Shown: piece by piece, positions 16,090 through 24,268 of the stretch
Position numbering within the stretch: the first letter of the stretch is position 1
How the letters are laid out: each line of letters starts with the position of its first letter
NCBI GenBank assembly: GCA_036721855.1
Contig: DAIMKF010000024.1
Span: 1 to 27,549, forward strand
DNA: 27,549 nucleotides
Direction of reading: 5' to 3'
Source: JAHDNZ01 sp036721855
GTDB lineage: Bacteria > Bacillota > DTU065
Position numbers and translations under genes: made by a program
Notes under the pieces: model-generated
Database searches by the model: none
Seen by the model: only the letters and a program-made list of their open reading frames with translations
Told to the model about the DNA's origin: nothing

Positions 16090-16602
16090 TTATTTTTTCA
16101 AAAAGCGTTCCCATTCTTCAGGTGTAGCCTCATCAAGAAAATGTTTGAAAGCCTCTATTTCATCTTTATCAATTGGCTCTTTAGCTAAAGACTCTTCTTG
16201 AGCAATTTCCATTAGTATTAATTCGTTCGCTAAATTTTCACTTAAATAGATTGGAGCTTTGCTTTTTAATGCTAAAGCTACTGCATCACTTGGGCGAGCA
16301 TCAATTTCTATTTTTCCCGCCGCTCCTTCTTGCACAATTGTCATAACAGCAAAATAGGTATTATCCTTAACATCTGATATTATTACTTTTTCGATCTTAC
16401 TCTTTAATCGCTCTAACATAATTAAAAACAGATCATGGGTTTGAGGTCTTTGACTTTTACTCCCCTCCAACTCTGATGCAATAGCTGTTGCTTCCGCAAC
16501 ACCAATAAAAATCGGCAGTATTTTCTCGCCACTGGAAAGCAATAGTACTGTGCTCATTGTTTTGGGATCTATCCCCACACCACGCACCTTTACCTCTAGC
16601 AT
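16090..16602 (-). CDS. bifunctional nuclease family protein (DUF151)
   Basis: The protein has the DUF151/BFN core: MLEVKVRGVGIDPKT at the start, LLLSSGEKILPIFIGVAEA, and the hallmark DARPSDAVALALKSKAPIY near the middle. It ends with a short acidic segment and the FLDEATPEEWERFLKK tail common in Gram-positive members. Family members have been reported to act as DNase/RNase; the cellular role in Clostridia is not established. I use ATG 16600-16602 (170 residues) with AGAGGTGAG just upstream. The in-frame GTG at 16611 overlaps that ribosome-binding site. It stands alone, downstream of spmB. Confidence 0.88.
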   Translation of the reverse strand: MLEVKVRGVGIDPKTMSTVLLLSSGEKILPIFIGVAEATAIASELEGSKSQRPQTHDLFLIMLERLKSKIEKVIISDVKDNTYFAVMTIVQEGAAGKIEIDARPSDAVALALKSKAPIYLSENLANELILMEIAQEESLAKEPIDKDEIEAFKHFLDEATPEEWERFLKK

Positions 16603-16676
16603 AATGCTCACCTCTTTTTTGTCTAAATGTTATTATAGCAAAACATTTTTTCATAAACCATGGGATTTCCTATAAA

Positions 16677-17186
16677 TTAAGTTAGAAGTAGCCAAAGAAA
16701 TGTTGTGCAAAATAAAGCCATTAGTTGAGTGATCACTACTACACTAAATATATGGCGACTCCTTTTAATTTGTACTGAAGCTAAATAGGTCATTACTACA
16801 TAAAAGACAGTTTCTGTGCTAGCCATGAAAGTTGATGCTGTAAGTCCTATCAAGGAATCCGGGCCATATTGGGACATTAACTTCGTTAAAACGGCCAGAG
16901 ATGCCGACCCGGAAAAAGGTCTGATTAAAATAAGTGGTGCGAGTTCTTCCGAGATTCCTACAGGTTTTAAAACTAAAGCTATCTTATCTATAATATACCC
17001 CCAAAACAAACTGTTTCTAACTAGAGACAAAACAACAAATATGCCTAATACAGTAGGAAATATTTGCCAAAGAGCTATTATACCAGCTTTAGCTCCTTTT
17101 AAAAAATGCTCATAGACATTAATTTTAGATATTAGTCCGGCAAAAATGGTCAATAAAACTATTAATGCAGGTATAAACTGACTCAT
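16677..17186 (-). CDS. spmB: spore maturation protein SpmB
   Basis: An integral membrane protein of the SpmB type, with several hydrophobic helices and the motif RPFSGSASLAVLTKLMSQYGPDS, seen near the middle of the family and followed by STETVFYV. In Bacillus, SpmA and SpmB are needed for full spore core dehydration and heat resistance. I choose ATG 17184-17186 (169 residues), which overlaps the spmA stop as ATGA. An ATG at 17201 would add five residues. The overlap implies translational coupling with spmA. Confidence 0.92.
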   Translation of the reverse strand: MSQFIPALIVLLTIFAGLISKINVYEHFLKGAKAGIIALWQIFPTVLGIFVVLSLVRNSLFWGYIIDKIALVLKPVGISEELAPLILIRPFSGSASLAVLTKLMSQYGPDSLIGLTASTFMASTETVFYVVMTYLASVQIKRSRHIFSVVVITQLMALFCTTFLWLLLT

Positions 17187-17743
17187 TCTTTTTCTCCCCA
17201 TACTTTGTCAAGAAAAAGAGCTGCTAAGGTACAAATTGTAGATACTATTAAGGCCGGTAACCAAATAATAGCTGCTTTTTCTGAACCCATGGCTACTCTT
17301 AAATTAATGACAGCAGAAGGAAAAACCGTCAATCCACTGCTTAAAAGTATAAGAAAAGTTGCTATATTAGGTGTAAGCTGGTCTTCTTCTTTTAGTTCTT
17401 GCATTGCTTTTAATCCCCAAACAGTAGCCGTATTTCCAAGTCCGAGGAGATTGGCTGCTATACTGGCAAATACTGCTTTTTCTTGCTTACAATGCAGTGG
17501 TTTTCTAAATACCTTTTTAAATAGTGGTCTAGCTATATTCTTAGTCAAAAGATTTAAAGTTCCTGTTTTTTCGATTATTCCATAGATACCTGACCAAAAA
17601 GCCATAATGGCAACTAGTGTAAATAGATATTCTAATGTGTCTTTGCCGGCTTCCATAATTGCCTTTAAGAGTCTGTCAGGTTTTCCCTCAAAGATGGCAG
17701 AAGCAAGCCCTATTATCATTAAAATACACCACAAAAAATTCAC
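17183..17743 (-). CDS. spmA: spore maturation protein SpmA
   Basis: A membrane protein with nucleoside-transporter gate-like helices. It has the conserved FASIAANLLGLGNTATVWGL segment followed by KAMQEL, characteristic of SpmA, and a second gate-like stretch SGLTVFPSAVINLR. The usual family form of the signature is GNAATP; here it reads GNTATV. The GTG at 17741-17743 (186 residues, MNFLWCIL) lies 10 bases after GGAGG, whereas the upstream in-frame GTG at 17752 sits right against it. It acts with SpmB in spore core dehydration; the pair shows that the host forms endospores. Confidence 0.92.
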   Translation of the reverse strand: MNFLWCILMIIGLASAIFEGKPDRLLKAIMEAGKDTLEYLFTLVAIMAFWSGIYGIIEKTGTLNLLTKNIARPLFKKVFRKPLHCKQEKAVFASIAANLLGLGNTATVWGLKAMQELKEEDQLTPNIATFLILLSSGLTVFPSAVINLRVAMGSEKAAIIWLPALIVSTICTLAALFLDKVWGEKE

Positions 17744-17793
17744 ACTAACCACTCCTCCTCAATCTATATGGCAGTTTGCTTCTGAATATTAAC

Positions 17794-17838
17794 AGCCCAA
17801 AACAAGCTAATTAGCCTGTTTTGGGCTGCCTCTTTTTT
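17794..17838 (+). terminator. strong hairpin with T-run between divergent genes
   Basis: AGCCCAAAACA (17794-17804) pairs with TGTTTTGGGCT (17817-17827), with an inner GCTAATTAGC stem. On the plus strand it is followed by GCCTCTTTTTT. It lies between divergent spmA and the SleB-like gene, with no plus-strand gene upstream. It may stop antisense transcription out of spmAB or end an unannotated short RNA. Confidence 0.6.
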
Positions 17839-17958
17839 CCTGATTTGGTTTAGATACCAGAAATAGTGCAATGACTCCATTTATGAAAGACTTTATAATC
17901 ATATTAGCCTGACTTATCCAAAGTCAGAAACTCTCAATCTTTGGAAGGAGGACCATCT

Positions 17959-18708
17959 TTGAGTCTAAAACGCAAAAAAAACCTGAGGTATGCTCTTTTA
18001 GTTGCAATAGTGTTGTTACTCTTATCTACAATGGTATCGGCAGGCTACTATACTGTAAAATCAGGTGACACACTCTGGAAAATTGCTTCAAAAATAGGAA
18101 CTGATGTCTCTGCATTACAAAAGCTAAACCCCGGAGCAGGAACTTTAATCTACCCAGGCCAAGTGCTTGTCACCCCAAGTACCGGTTCAAGCTATAAAAC
18201 TTATACTGTTTTATGGGGGGACAGTCTTTGGAAGATAGCAAACAAATTCCAAACTACCGTAAATACCATTAAATCTCTCAATGGCCTTTACTCAGAAGAG
18301 CTTCGTCCGGGTCAGATATTGAAAGTTCCTTCTAGCTCAAACAATTATAACCCTGAAATTAATCAGGACCTTTTGGCAAGACTTGTTCACGCCGAAGCTG
18401 AAGGTGAACCTTATGAAGGACAGGTTGCAGTCGCGGCAGTAGTTGTAAACCGTATTAAAGATTCTCGCTTCCCTAATACTACAGAAGGTGTAATCTATGA
18501 AAAAAGTGCTTTTGAAGTAGTAAAAAACGGTCGGATCTATGAACCGGCCAGTTCAAATGCCATCAGTGCAGCTAAAGCTGCTATCTCCGGCTGGGATCCG
18601 AGTTATGGGAGTATCTTCTTTTATAACCCCGATAAAATCTATGGTTGGAACTGGGTCTTATCCCGGCCTATAGTGCGTCGTATTGGTAACCATGTCTTTG
18701 CTCGTTAA
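17959..18708 (+). CDS. spore cortex-lytic enzyme, SleB/CwlJ type, with two LysM domains
   Basis: The 249-residue exported protein has a basic start and a transmembrane or signal segment (11-28). Two LysM peptidoglycan-binding domains follow (30-73, YTVKSGDTLWKIASKIG; 81-124, YTVLWGDSLWKIANKF). Then comes a Hydrolase_2 domain from about 140, with the catalytic Glu in LVHAEAEGEPYEGQVAVAAV (Glu146) and a C-terminal FFYNPD segment. Such enzymes cut the muramic-lactam cortex peptidoglycan at germination or act as wall hydrolases. SleB usually has a different N-terminal binding domain, so the LysM form is best called SleB-like. TTG 17959 is chosen because AAGGAGG ends 7 bases before it; an earlier in-frame TTG (17941) precedes that site. 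Confidence 0.88.
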   Translation: MSLKRKKNLRYALLVAIVLLLLSTMVSAGYYTVKSGDTLWKIASKIGTDVSALQKLNPGAGTLIYPGQVLVTPSTGSSYKTYTVLWGDSLWKIANKFQTTVNTIKSLNGLYSEELRPGQILKVPSSSNNYNPEINQDLLARLVHAEAEGEPYEGQVAVAAVVVNRIKDSRFPNTTEGVIYEKSAFEVVKNGRIYEPASSNAISAAKAAISGWDPSYGSIFFYNPDKIYGWNWVLSRPIVRRIGNHVFAR

Positions 18709-18848
18709 CTCTTAAATACTAGTCCTAGTATTAAGACAACTCCAGCTGTGATAAAGCTAAGAATAGCATATTTTTTATCACGACGTCTAAGATAAAGCAT
18801 TCCCGTAGCGATATTAAGTGCTGCTACGACAAGAAAAATCCAGTGCAT
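18705..18848 (-). CDS. small membrane protein of 47 residues, unknown
   Basis: ATG 18846-18848 follows TTGGAGGTGAGTGT. The product has two hydrophobic helices (about 3-20 and 29-44) joined by a basic turn YLRRRDKKY, giving a hairpin membrane topology. It ends at TAA 18705-18707, sharing TTAA with the stop codon of the convergent SleB-like gene (18706-18708). No family recognised. The ribosome-binding site, ATG and clean two-helix pattern make it a convincing real gene. Confidence 0.65.
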   Translation of the reverse strand: MHWIFLVVAALNIATGMLYLRRRDKKYAILSFITAGVVLILGLVFKS

Positions 18849-18888
18849 ACACTCACCTCCAAACTAATTCAATTACTACATGTTCTAA

Positions 18889-18920
18889 GAAAGCCTGCCA
18901 GAAATAACTGGCAGGCTTTC
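18889..18920. terminator. bidirectional terminator, 13-bp perfect stem
   Basis: GAAAGCCTGCCAG (18889-18901) pairs with CTGGCAGGCTTTC (18908-18920). The stem begins 3 bases beyond the stop codon of the sugar isomerase-like gene (18923), which it terminates on the minus strand. On the plus strand TTTTAAT follows. Confidence 0.8.
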
Positions 18921-18922
18921 TT

Positions 18923-19699
18923 TTAATACTTTCTTAAAAATTCGACTGCTTTTTTAATATCAGCTACAGGATCGTCGCCAACTTCTCTTTCAATGGTGAA
19001 AAAGCCCTTAAAGCCAATAGTCCTCATCTCGTTAATATAAGCATCCCAGTTAACATCACCATCGCCAAGAGCAACTTCTTGACCTTTGCCATCTCTTCTA
19101 ATGCCATCTTTGGCATGAGTATGAACAATATAAGGAGCCAAGATTTTAACTCCGCCTAAATAATCGAAACCACGCATAATTAGATTTGCAGGATCGTAGT
19201 TAACTGCGATACCTTTGCTCTTTATGGCATCAAGAAACTCTTTCATAAGAGCAGGGCTTTCCGGACCGGTTTCACTGGCAAGAAAAGCGCCTTTATTCTC
19301 AGCATATTTAGCAACTTCTCTAGTAGCATCCAACATCATTTTACCTTGTTTGGACTCCTGCCAATCATCAGGAATAGTGCCGATGTGAGTTGTAATGATG
19401 GGACTTTCCAGTTCAATAGCTAGATCAACAATACGTTTTGTTTTGGCAATACGCTCATCTAAGCCGTCGGGATGAGCAAAACCGCCGATATCACCGCAAA
19501 CGGCTGAGATCTCTAACTGATATTGCTCTAAATAGTGAAGAAGATCTTTTTTACCTGTCTCGGTCAAGGTATCCGGATCAAGTTCTCCACTTGCAACCCA
19601 TAATTGCACACCATCTGCACCGACTTCTCTGGCTTTAGCTAAAGCTTCTTTGAGAGGTAATCTAAAAGATGGCTGAATTACACCGATTTTTAGCGCCAT
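18923..19699 (-). CDS. sugar phosphate isomerase/epimerase-like TIM barrel protein
   Basis: The 258-residue protein belongs to the xylose-isomerase-like AP-endonuclease-2 superfamily. It opens with IGVIQPSFRLPLKEALAKA and shows the likely metal ligands in SETGPE (Glu), VNYDPANL (Asp), VHTHAKDG (His) and TIERE (Glu). Relatives isomerise or epimerise keto-sugars or inositol derivatives; the true substrate is not shown. GGGGAG precedes the ATG. It stands alone between terminators and is downstream of nrdJ on the same strand. No sugar transporter or kinase is adjacent. Confidence 0.85.
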   Translation of the reverse strand: MALKIGVIQPSFRLPLKEALAKAREVGADGVQLWVASGELDPDTLTETGKKDLLHYLEQYQLEISAVCGDIGGFAHPDGLDERIAKTKRIVDLAIELESPIITTHIGTIPDDWQESKQGKMMLDATREVAKYAENKGAFLASETGPESPALMKEFLDAIKSKGIAVNYDPANLIMRGFDYLGGVKILAPYIVHTHAKDGIRRDGKGQEVALGDGDVNWDAYINEMRTIGFKGFFTIEREVGDDPVADIKKAVEFLRKY

Positions 19700-19862
19700 T
19701 TTAATATCTCCCCTTTAACATATTATAATGCTTTGAAACTCCCAAAACTAAAGCAGTGGGGGTTCAAAATGTTTTACTTAACTTTACCCAAAAAGGATAT
19801 TCTTATTTTACCACTTTACCTAATCATTGTAAGATATTTGCTAGTATTATTCAATTAGTGTT

Positions 19863-21287
19863 TTAACCACAGCGAGAAAATCCACAAGCTATACAGGTAA
19901 GACAACCGTCTTCATGTTTCATATGCCCTCCACATTCGGGACAGGCACCCATGAGACTTTCACCTATATTTTGTTGCCGGATATGCTTTGCTGTAGGTAG
20001 ACAATCAGAAACCTGTTCACTAGCCTTTCCATAGCTTTTTTCCCGCCAGTTAAGATAACGCTCTATAGCTAAACCAATGGCATCCGGGCAAGAAAGTACT
20101 GCCCCGCCTTCAGCCCAAGCCGGTGATGGACAGCGAATGCCTCTTAGGTGTTTTAATATGGCGTCGGTAGAAACACCGGCCCGCATAGCAAGAGATATTA
20201 ATCTGCTTATGGCATCCATCTGAGACGAAGCACACCCTCCCGATTTACCTAACCGGGCAAAGAGTTCGCAAAGTCCGTTTTCATCTTCATTGATTGTTAC
20301 ATAAAGACTCCCACAGCCAGTCTTAATCTTTTCGGTGCGGCCATAGGTAACACTTGGCCTTTCTCTTGGGCTGATAATAGCTTTATCTGTTTCGCTTTGC
20401 GGCTCTGCAGTTTTGCCGGTACTTAACACCTGCATCTGTCTCGAACCGTCGCGATAGACAGTAACACCCTTGCAACCTAGCCTGTAAGCGAGAAGAAACA
20501 CTTCAGCAATATCTTCGCGAGTGGCTTTGTGTGGGAAATTAACTGTTTTACTTACCGCATTATCGACACCATTTTCTTGAAAAGCAGCTTGCATACGAAT
20601 ATGCCACTCAGGAGTAATATCATGTGCTGTTACAAAGATCTGGCGCCATTTTTCTGGGATTTCCTCGAGATGAGCTATGGAGCCTTCATTGGCAATTTTC
20701 TCCATCAGTTCGTCGCTGTAAAAGCCTTCCCTGATAGCCACAGCCTTAAATATTGGATGAACCTCCAATAACTTTTGGTTATCTAAGATTGTTCTTACAA
20801 ATGAAAGGGCAAAAAGAGGCTCAATCCCGCTGGAGCAATTGGCGATTATGCTAATTGATCCAGTTGGGGCAATTGTTGTTGTAGTAGCATTACGCAAAGC
20901 CTCATATTTGTCTTTGTAGACACTTTCTTCAAAGTTAGGAAAACTCCCTCTCTTTAGAGCGATAGCCTCCGATCTCTTTTTTGAGCGCTCGTTGATAAAA
21001 GACATTATCTTGATCCCTAACTCCAAAGCTTCCTCTGAATTATAAGGTATTCCTAAAAGAAACAAAAGATCCGCAAAACCCATTACACCCAAACCAATTT
21101 TACGATTGGCTTTGGCTAAGGCTTCGATTTGTGGAAGCGGATAGCGGTTCATGTCGATAACATTGTCTAAAAAATCTACCGCGGTATCAACAACCGCTCC
21201 TAAATCTTCCCAGTCTACTGAACCATCTTTGACAAATAAAGAAAGGTTGACAGAGCCTAAATTACATGCTTCATAAGGTAAAAGTGG
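19863..21287 (-). CDS. nrdJ: class II ribonucleotide reductase, exon 3 (C-terminal part)
   Basis: This exon codes for residues 276-749 of the spliced NrdJ. It starts with PLLPYEACNLGSVNLS directly after intron 2, carries the GLGVMGFADLLFLLGIPY core and the TTTIAPTGSISIIANCSSG segment (the redox-active Cys is about 426), and the TSCPD-type region CGSLYVTINEDENGLCELF. It ends in a cysteine-rich tail (CPECGGHMKHEDGCLTCIACG) that probably exchanges disulfides with thioredoxin. The first in-frame ATG is at 21152, but this part has no independent start or ribosome-binding site and is read only after splicing. The frame joins exon 2 in phase 0. Confidence 0.93.
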   Translation of the reverse strand, partial: PLLPYEACNLGSVNLSLFVKDGSVDWEDLGAVVDTAVDFLDNVIDMNRYPLPQIEALAKANRKIGLGVMGFADLLFLLGIPYNSEEALELGIKIMSFINERSKKRSEAIALKRGSFPNFEESVYKDKYEALRNATTTTIAPTGSISIIANCSSGIEPLFALSFVRTILDNQKLLEVHPIFKAVAIREGFYSDELMEKIANEGSIAHLEEIPEKWRQIFVTAHDITPEWHIRMQAAFQENGVDNAVSKTVNFPHKATREDIAEVFLLAYRLGCKGVTVYRDGSRQMQVLSTGKTAEPQSETDKAIISPRERPSVTYGRTEKIKTGCGSLYVTINEDENGLCELFARLGKSGGCASSQMDAISRLISLAMRAGVSTDAILKHLRGIRCPSPAWAEGGAVLSCPDAIGLAIERYLNWREKSYGKASEQVSDCLPTAKHIRQQNIGESLMGACPECGGHMKHEDGCLTCIACGFSRCG

Positions 21288-22426
21288 GTCGGGTAGAAGA
21301 CGAACGAGTTAGTTATAAACCACTTTTTCCGACTCCCCCCTACGAACCGTACGTGCAAGTTTCCCCGCATACGGCTCTCACAGTTAAATTTTATCGAGAC
21401 TTACAAAAGCTATCGTTTATTTGTATGCATTTTGACACTGTTAAAAAGTAGAAGTGTTTTTCGATTGCTGGCAAATATCCTCCAGTATGGAGGCTTTTTA
21501 GTTCTTTTAGAGTCTTTTAAGTATTCGCATATGATGAACTTCTAAGTAGGTCATAGTTTGCAAAACAAGGTTTAAGTTTTATCGTTTCTTTATTTCAAAC
21601 CCGTTAACTTTTTTAAGTGTCCTTAGTCCTATTTCTTTCTTTAGCCTAGATTTTCCCTTGTGTTTGACCATAAAAATCTAGGTTAAATAAGTTTTGGTAG
21701 TCTACCGAACTGACAATGTTAACCAGCTTTTGACTTATTCTCGATTATACTTAACACTGTTTTAGTGCGTTTAGCATACCTTATCCATGTTAAGTATCTC
21801 TTTAACCTGCTGTCCTTCGCCAGCACCCATAAGGACTGATTAGGTCGGGTGTCATATATGCTTCCATATATGTGTGGGCGGTTTTTCCGCTTCCGATTTA
21901 CGGCTATACCTGTTTTTTCAGGTTCCTCGGACTACTATGACAGCTCCGTTCTCCGCCAAGATAGTCAGATATCACAGAGACCTCGCTTTTAAAGCTTAAG
22001 GTTCTATCTTTTAGTCTTTCGACGTTCCTAGCGAAGAATCAAAAGTTCACTATAATAATCACTGGTTCTACTTAGGCTTCCCGTTCGATTCTTATCACAC
22101 TTATCGTGTTTTGGTGCTTAGGAGGATATTTATCTCGACAAACAGCCAATCGAGATAACTCAAGCACAATCTCATTTTAACTGCGGAGTATGAGATTCTC
22201 TGTGGTTTAAGCAAAGAATCTGGGATTAAAGCAGTATAGCTTTAGCCATATAGAACTTGGACTCGCGGAACAAAGGTTTTCTCGCAGTTTACTTGCCTTT
22301 TTCCGCTTTTCCGACATGCTATTGTCCCCGGTGGTCTTTCTCCATCCAAGTAAGTCGGCCATCCAGAGGGATATTATCCTAATCCCTCACCACTTCTGGC
22401 AATGATTATTATGCTACTTTTCGCAC
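21288..22426 (-). mobile_element. group II intron 2 in nrdJ, ORF-less (1139 bases)
   Basis: The 5' end reads GTGCGAAAAG (from 22426). Domain V is a 34-nt hairpin at 21377-21344 (GAGCCGUAUGCG at its 5' side, GCACGUACGGUUC at its 3' side). The 3' end is CTACCCGAC, with the likely branch A seven bases from the end. Removing it joins ...CCTGTGGCGAACAG to CCACTTTTACC, restoring CGEQ-PLLPYEAC. A stem-loop at about 22132-22158 shows CTGTTTG (22145-22139) in its loop, which pairs with the last seven exon bases CGAACAG (one G-U). No protein frame is present inside, so splicing would rely on RNA alone or on a maturase made elsewhere, such as the one in intron 1. Confidence 0.9.
22139..22145 (-). other. 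EBS1 of intron 2 (pairs with IBS1 at 22427-22433)
   Basis: CTGTTTG sits in the loop of a 9-bp stem (TTATCTCGA with TCGAGATAA) and pairs along seven bases with CGAACAG, the end of exon 2, with one G-U pair. It supports the intron boundary and suggests that the target was recognised by base pairing. Confidence 0.75.
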
Positions 22427-23020
22427 CTGTTCGCCACAGGGGTTTGTAGACTCTATCTCACCCAATTTTGGTGTAGGGTTATCGCGATTTATTCTATCTA
22501 AAAAAACTATACCGGGTTCACCATTTTTCCAGGCCATCTCAACTATTAGGGCAAAAACTTCCTGGGCTCTTAAGGTCTTTTCCACTTGTCCCTTGCGCGG
22601 ATTATAAAGCTCGTATTCTTCATCTTTTTCTACAGCTTGCATAAATGCTTCCGTAACACCTACCGAGATGTTAAAGTTTGTCAGTTCAGTGTTGTCCTTT
22701 TTACAGGTTATAAAATCAAGAATATCCGGATGGTCCACACGCAGGATGCCCATGTTGGCACCTCTTCTAACCCCGCCTTGTTTAATAACTTCAGTGCTAG
22801 CGTTAAAAACTTTCATAAAAGAGATCGGTCCTGATGCCACTCCTCCTGTTGTTTTAACACTGTCACTGGCAGGTCTGATTCTGGAAAAAGAAAACCCTGT
22901 TCCACCTCCGCTTTTGTGGATTAAAGCAGCGTTTTTAACGCTTTCAAAGATACTTTCCATAGAATCTTCAATTGGGAGCACAAAACATGCCGATAACTGT
23001 TGCAATTCTCTGCCTGCATT
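22427..23020 (-). CDS. nrdJ: class II ribonucleotide reductase, exon 2 (middle part)
   Basis: This exon codes for residues 78-275. It starts NAGRELQQLSACFVLPIEDS, with Cys89 as one of the redox pair, and continues through HKSGGGTGFSFSRIRP, the IKQGGVRRGANMGIL segment and LTNFNISVGVTE. It ends at STNPCGEQ, the active-site motif with the thiyl-radical Cys272 and Glu274. There is no ribosome-binding site or start of its own. Both ends meet intron boundaries in phase 0, and no stop or frameshift is seen. Confidence 0.93.
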
Positions 23021-23080
23021 GTAGGGTAGGGCTTACCCCCCCTCCGAACCGCACGTGCGCTTTTCAACGCATACGGCTCT

Positions 23081-23854
23081 CTAGTCAGCGTCAAAGAGTT
23101 TATAACGTATTTTGATATCCTTAACTGATGTCTTTTGTTTACAAGCCAGTGTTTTTAATAGGCTTTGCCTAAGTAAGTAAACAAGATCTGCCTCTGGAGC
23201 AGGTTTGGTTAAAAGAGAGATAATCTGTAAAAAACGGTGTTCTTCAGCTTGATAATAGTTGATAATTGCCTTATCGGGAAGATTAATCAGATCTCCTCTA
23301 TGACAGGGACGACTTTTTCTCAGGTAAGGTCTTAAAAGCTCTGCCCTAAAGGACTTATCTAGTTTAATCTCTCCTAGATGCCAGATAAACTCACCTAAAT
23401 TGATCTCTCTTTTATCACCACTTTCGCTGTCAAAACAAAAACAGTCTCTCTCCCAGATAAGTATTTTTTCGGTTCTAAAAAATGCTTGCCAGGGACTAAA
23501 AAAGTTATAAAGACGCCAGAATCTCCCATCGTCAATCCGGTTTATAAGTTGAACCGGTAAACCAGACGGTAGTTGAGTTGCTGGCCTTGTAAAACCTTTA
23601 ATTGTCTGGAGAATACTGTTTTTTGCAAACTCAACCTCAAAAACTGCTGTAAGAATTTTCTCGACTGCAGTTTTTATTTCTTTTCTCTGCTCAAGTTTTA
23701 ACCGGTGATACTTTTCTTCTTGCAACGCAGTTACTATTTGGGGACCATTTTCTTGATAAAAATCAAGCTTGTAAAGTTGCCTGTAAACTCTTGTGAGAAC
23801 TTTGTTTGGAGAACTCTTTCTAAGGCAGTCCAAGGTAACGAGGCTACTTTGCAT
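23081..23854 (-). CDS. intron-encoded maturase remnant or mini-maturase, RT core missing
   Basis: The ATG at 23852-23854 has GGAGG 8 bases upstream, giving 257 residues; the open frame extends further up to 24073 but that part is intron RNA core. The N-terminus (VLTRVYRQLYKLDFYQ) matches the RT-0 region of group II reverse transcriptases. KTAVEKILTAVFEVEFAKNS resembles the QEAVRMILEAIYEPVF part of RT-2. The C-terminus (HRGDLINLPDKAIINYYQAE, then SLLKTLACKQKTSVKDIKIRY) is a clear maturase domain X. Between them about 80 residues are unrecognisable and there is no YADD motif, no other RT palm motif and no H-N-H endonuclease. The usual length is 420-600 residues. The stop codon abuts domain V. 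It is probably a splicing-only protein or a decaying one; the frame is intact. Confidence 0.82.
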   Translation of the reverse strand: MQSSLVTLDCLRKSSPNKVLTRVYRQLYKLDFYQENGPQIVTALQEEKYHRLKLEQRKEIKTAVEKILTAVFEVEFAKNSILQTIKGFTRPATQLPSGLPVQLINRIDDGRFWRLYNFFSPWQAFFRTEKILIWERDCFCFDSESGDKREINLGEFIWHLGEIKLDKSFRAELLRPYLRKSRPCHRGDLINLPDKAIINYYQAEEHRFLQIISLLTKPAPEADLVYLLRQSLLKTLACKQKTSVKDIKIRYKLFDAD

Positions 23855-24062
23855 TGCGCATACCTCCGTCATCTTCTTACCCGCTGACCTGCTCCCCTTG
23901 GCCATTAGGACGGCATTACCGCCTTGACTACTATGGGAGCTCCGTAGGCTTAATAAGCCTATCCCAAGTTCGTTAGTCAGATACAACGCATCATTTAGGC
24001 TCTCTGTTCGTTCTTTTAAGTATCGTTTTGATACCCTGTCTGGTTTCGGGACTAAAGAAAGA

Positions 24063-24068
24063 CCGATG
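24063..24068 (-). other. EBS1 of intron 1 (pairs with IBS1 at 24269-24274)
   Basis: CATCGG lies in the loop of a 9-bp stem (AAAGAAGGA with TCTTTCTTT) and is complementary to CTGATG, the last six bases of exon 1, with one G-U pair. This is the expected layout of the exon-recognition loop. Confidence 0.7.
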
Positions 24069-24268
24069 AACATCCTTCTTTAAATCCAGATGCTTTCGCA
24101 GATCCCCACTTGATCCAGTAGAACTAGAGTTCAAGCAATCCAGCCTTAGCCATGTGATGCCTAGAGACCTGCATGCTGTTGTCCCCGGTTGGGTAAGCAG
24201 GTTCTCTAACAAGACTTGTCCCGAGTCTTATACCGGTTTGGCACTATCTGCTAACTGTCTTGGCGCAC

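Larger units (their letters stand above)
23021..24268 (-). mobile_element. group II intron 1 in nrdJ, with maturase-like ORF (1248 bases)
   Basis: The 5' end reads GTGCGCCAAG (24268) and the 3' end CCCTACCCTAC (23021), with an A seven bases from the end. Domain V is at 23079-23046 and has 28 of 34 bases identical to that of intron 2. A stem-loop around 24056-24083 exposes CATCGG (24068-24063), which pairs with the last six exon bases CTGATG (one G-U). Shared internal blocks with intron 2 (CGGGGACAA-x-AGCATG and CATAGTAGTC) show that both belong to one lineage. Removal joins NSPTLM to NAGRELQQ in phase 0. Domain IV carries the ORF at 23081-23854. Confidence 0.92.

Noticed and set aside
23081..24073. 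A 330-residue protein starting at 24073
   Set aside because: The first 73 codons cover the intron RNA core; the ribosome-binding site GGAGG and RT-0-like homology point to the ATG at 23854.
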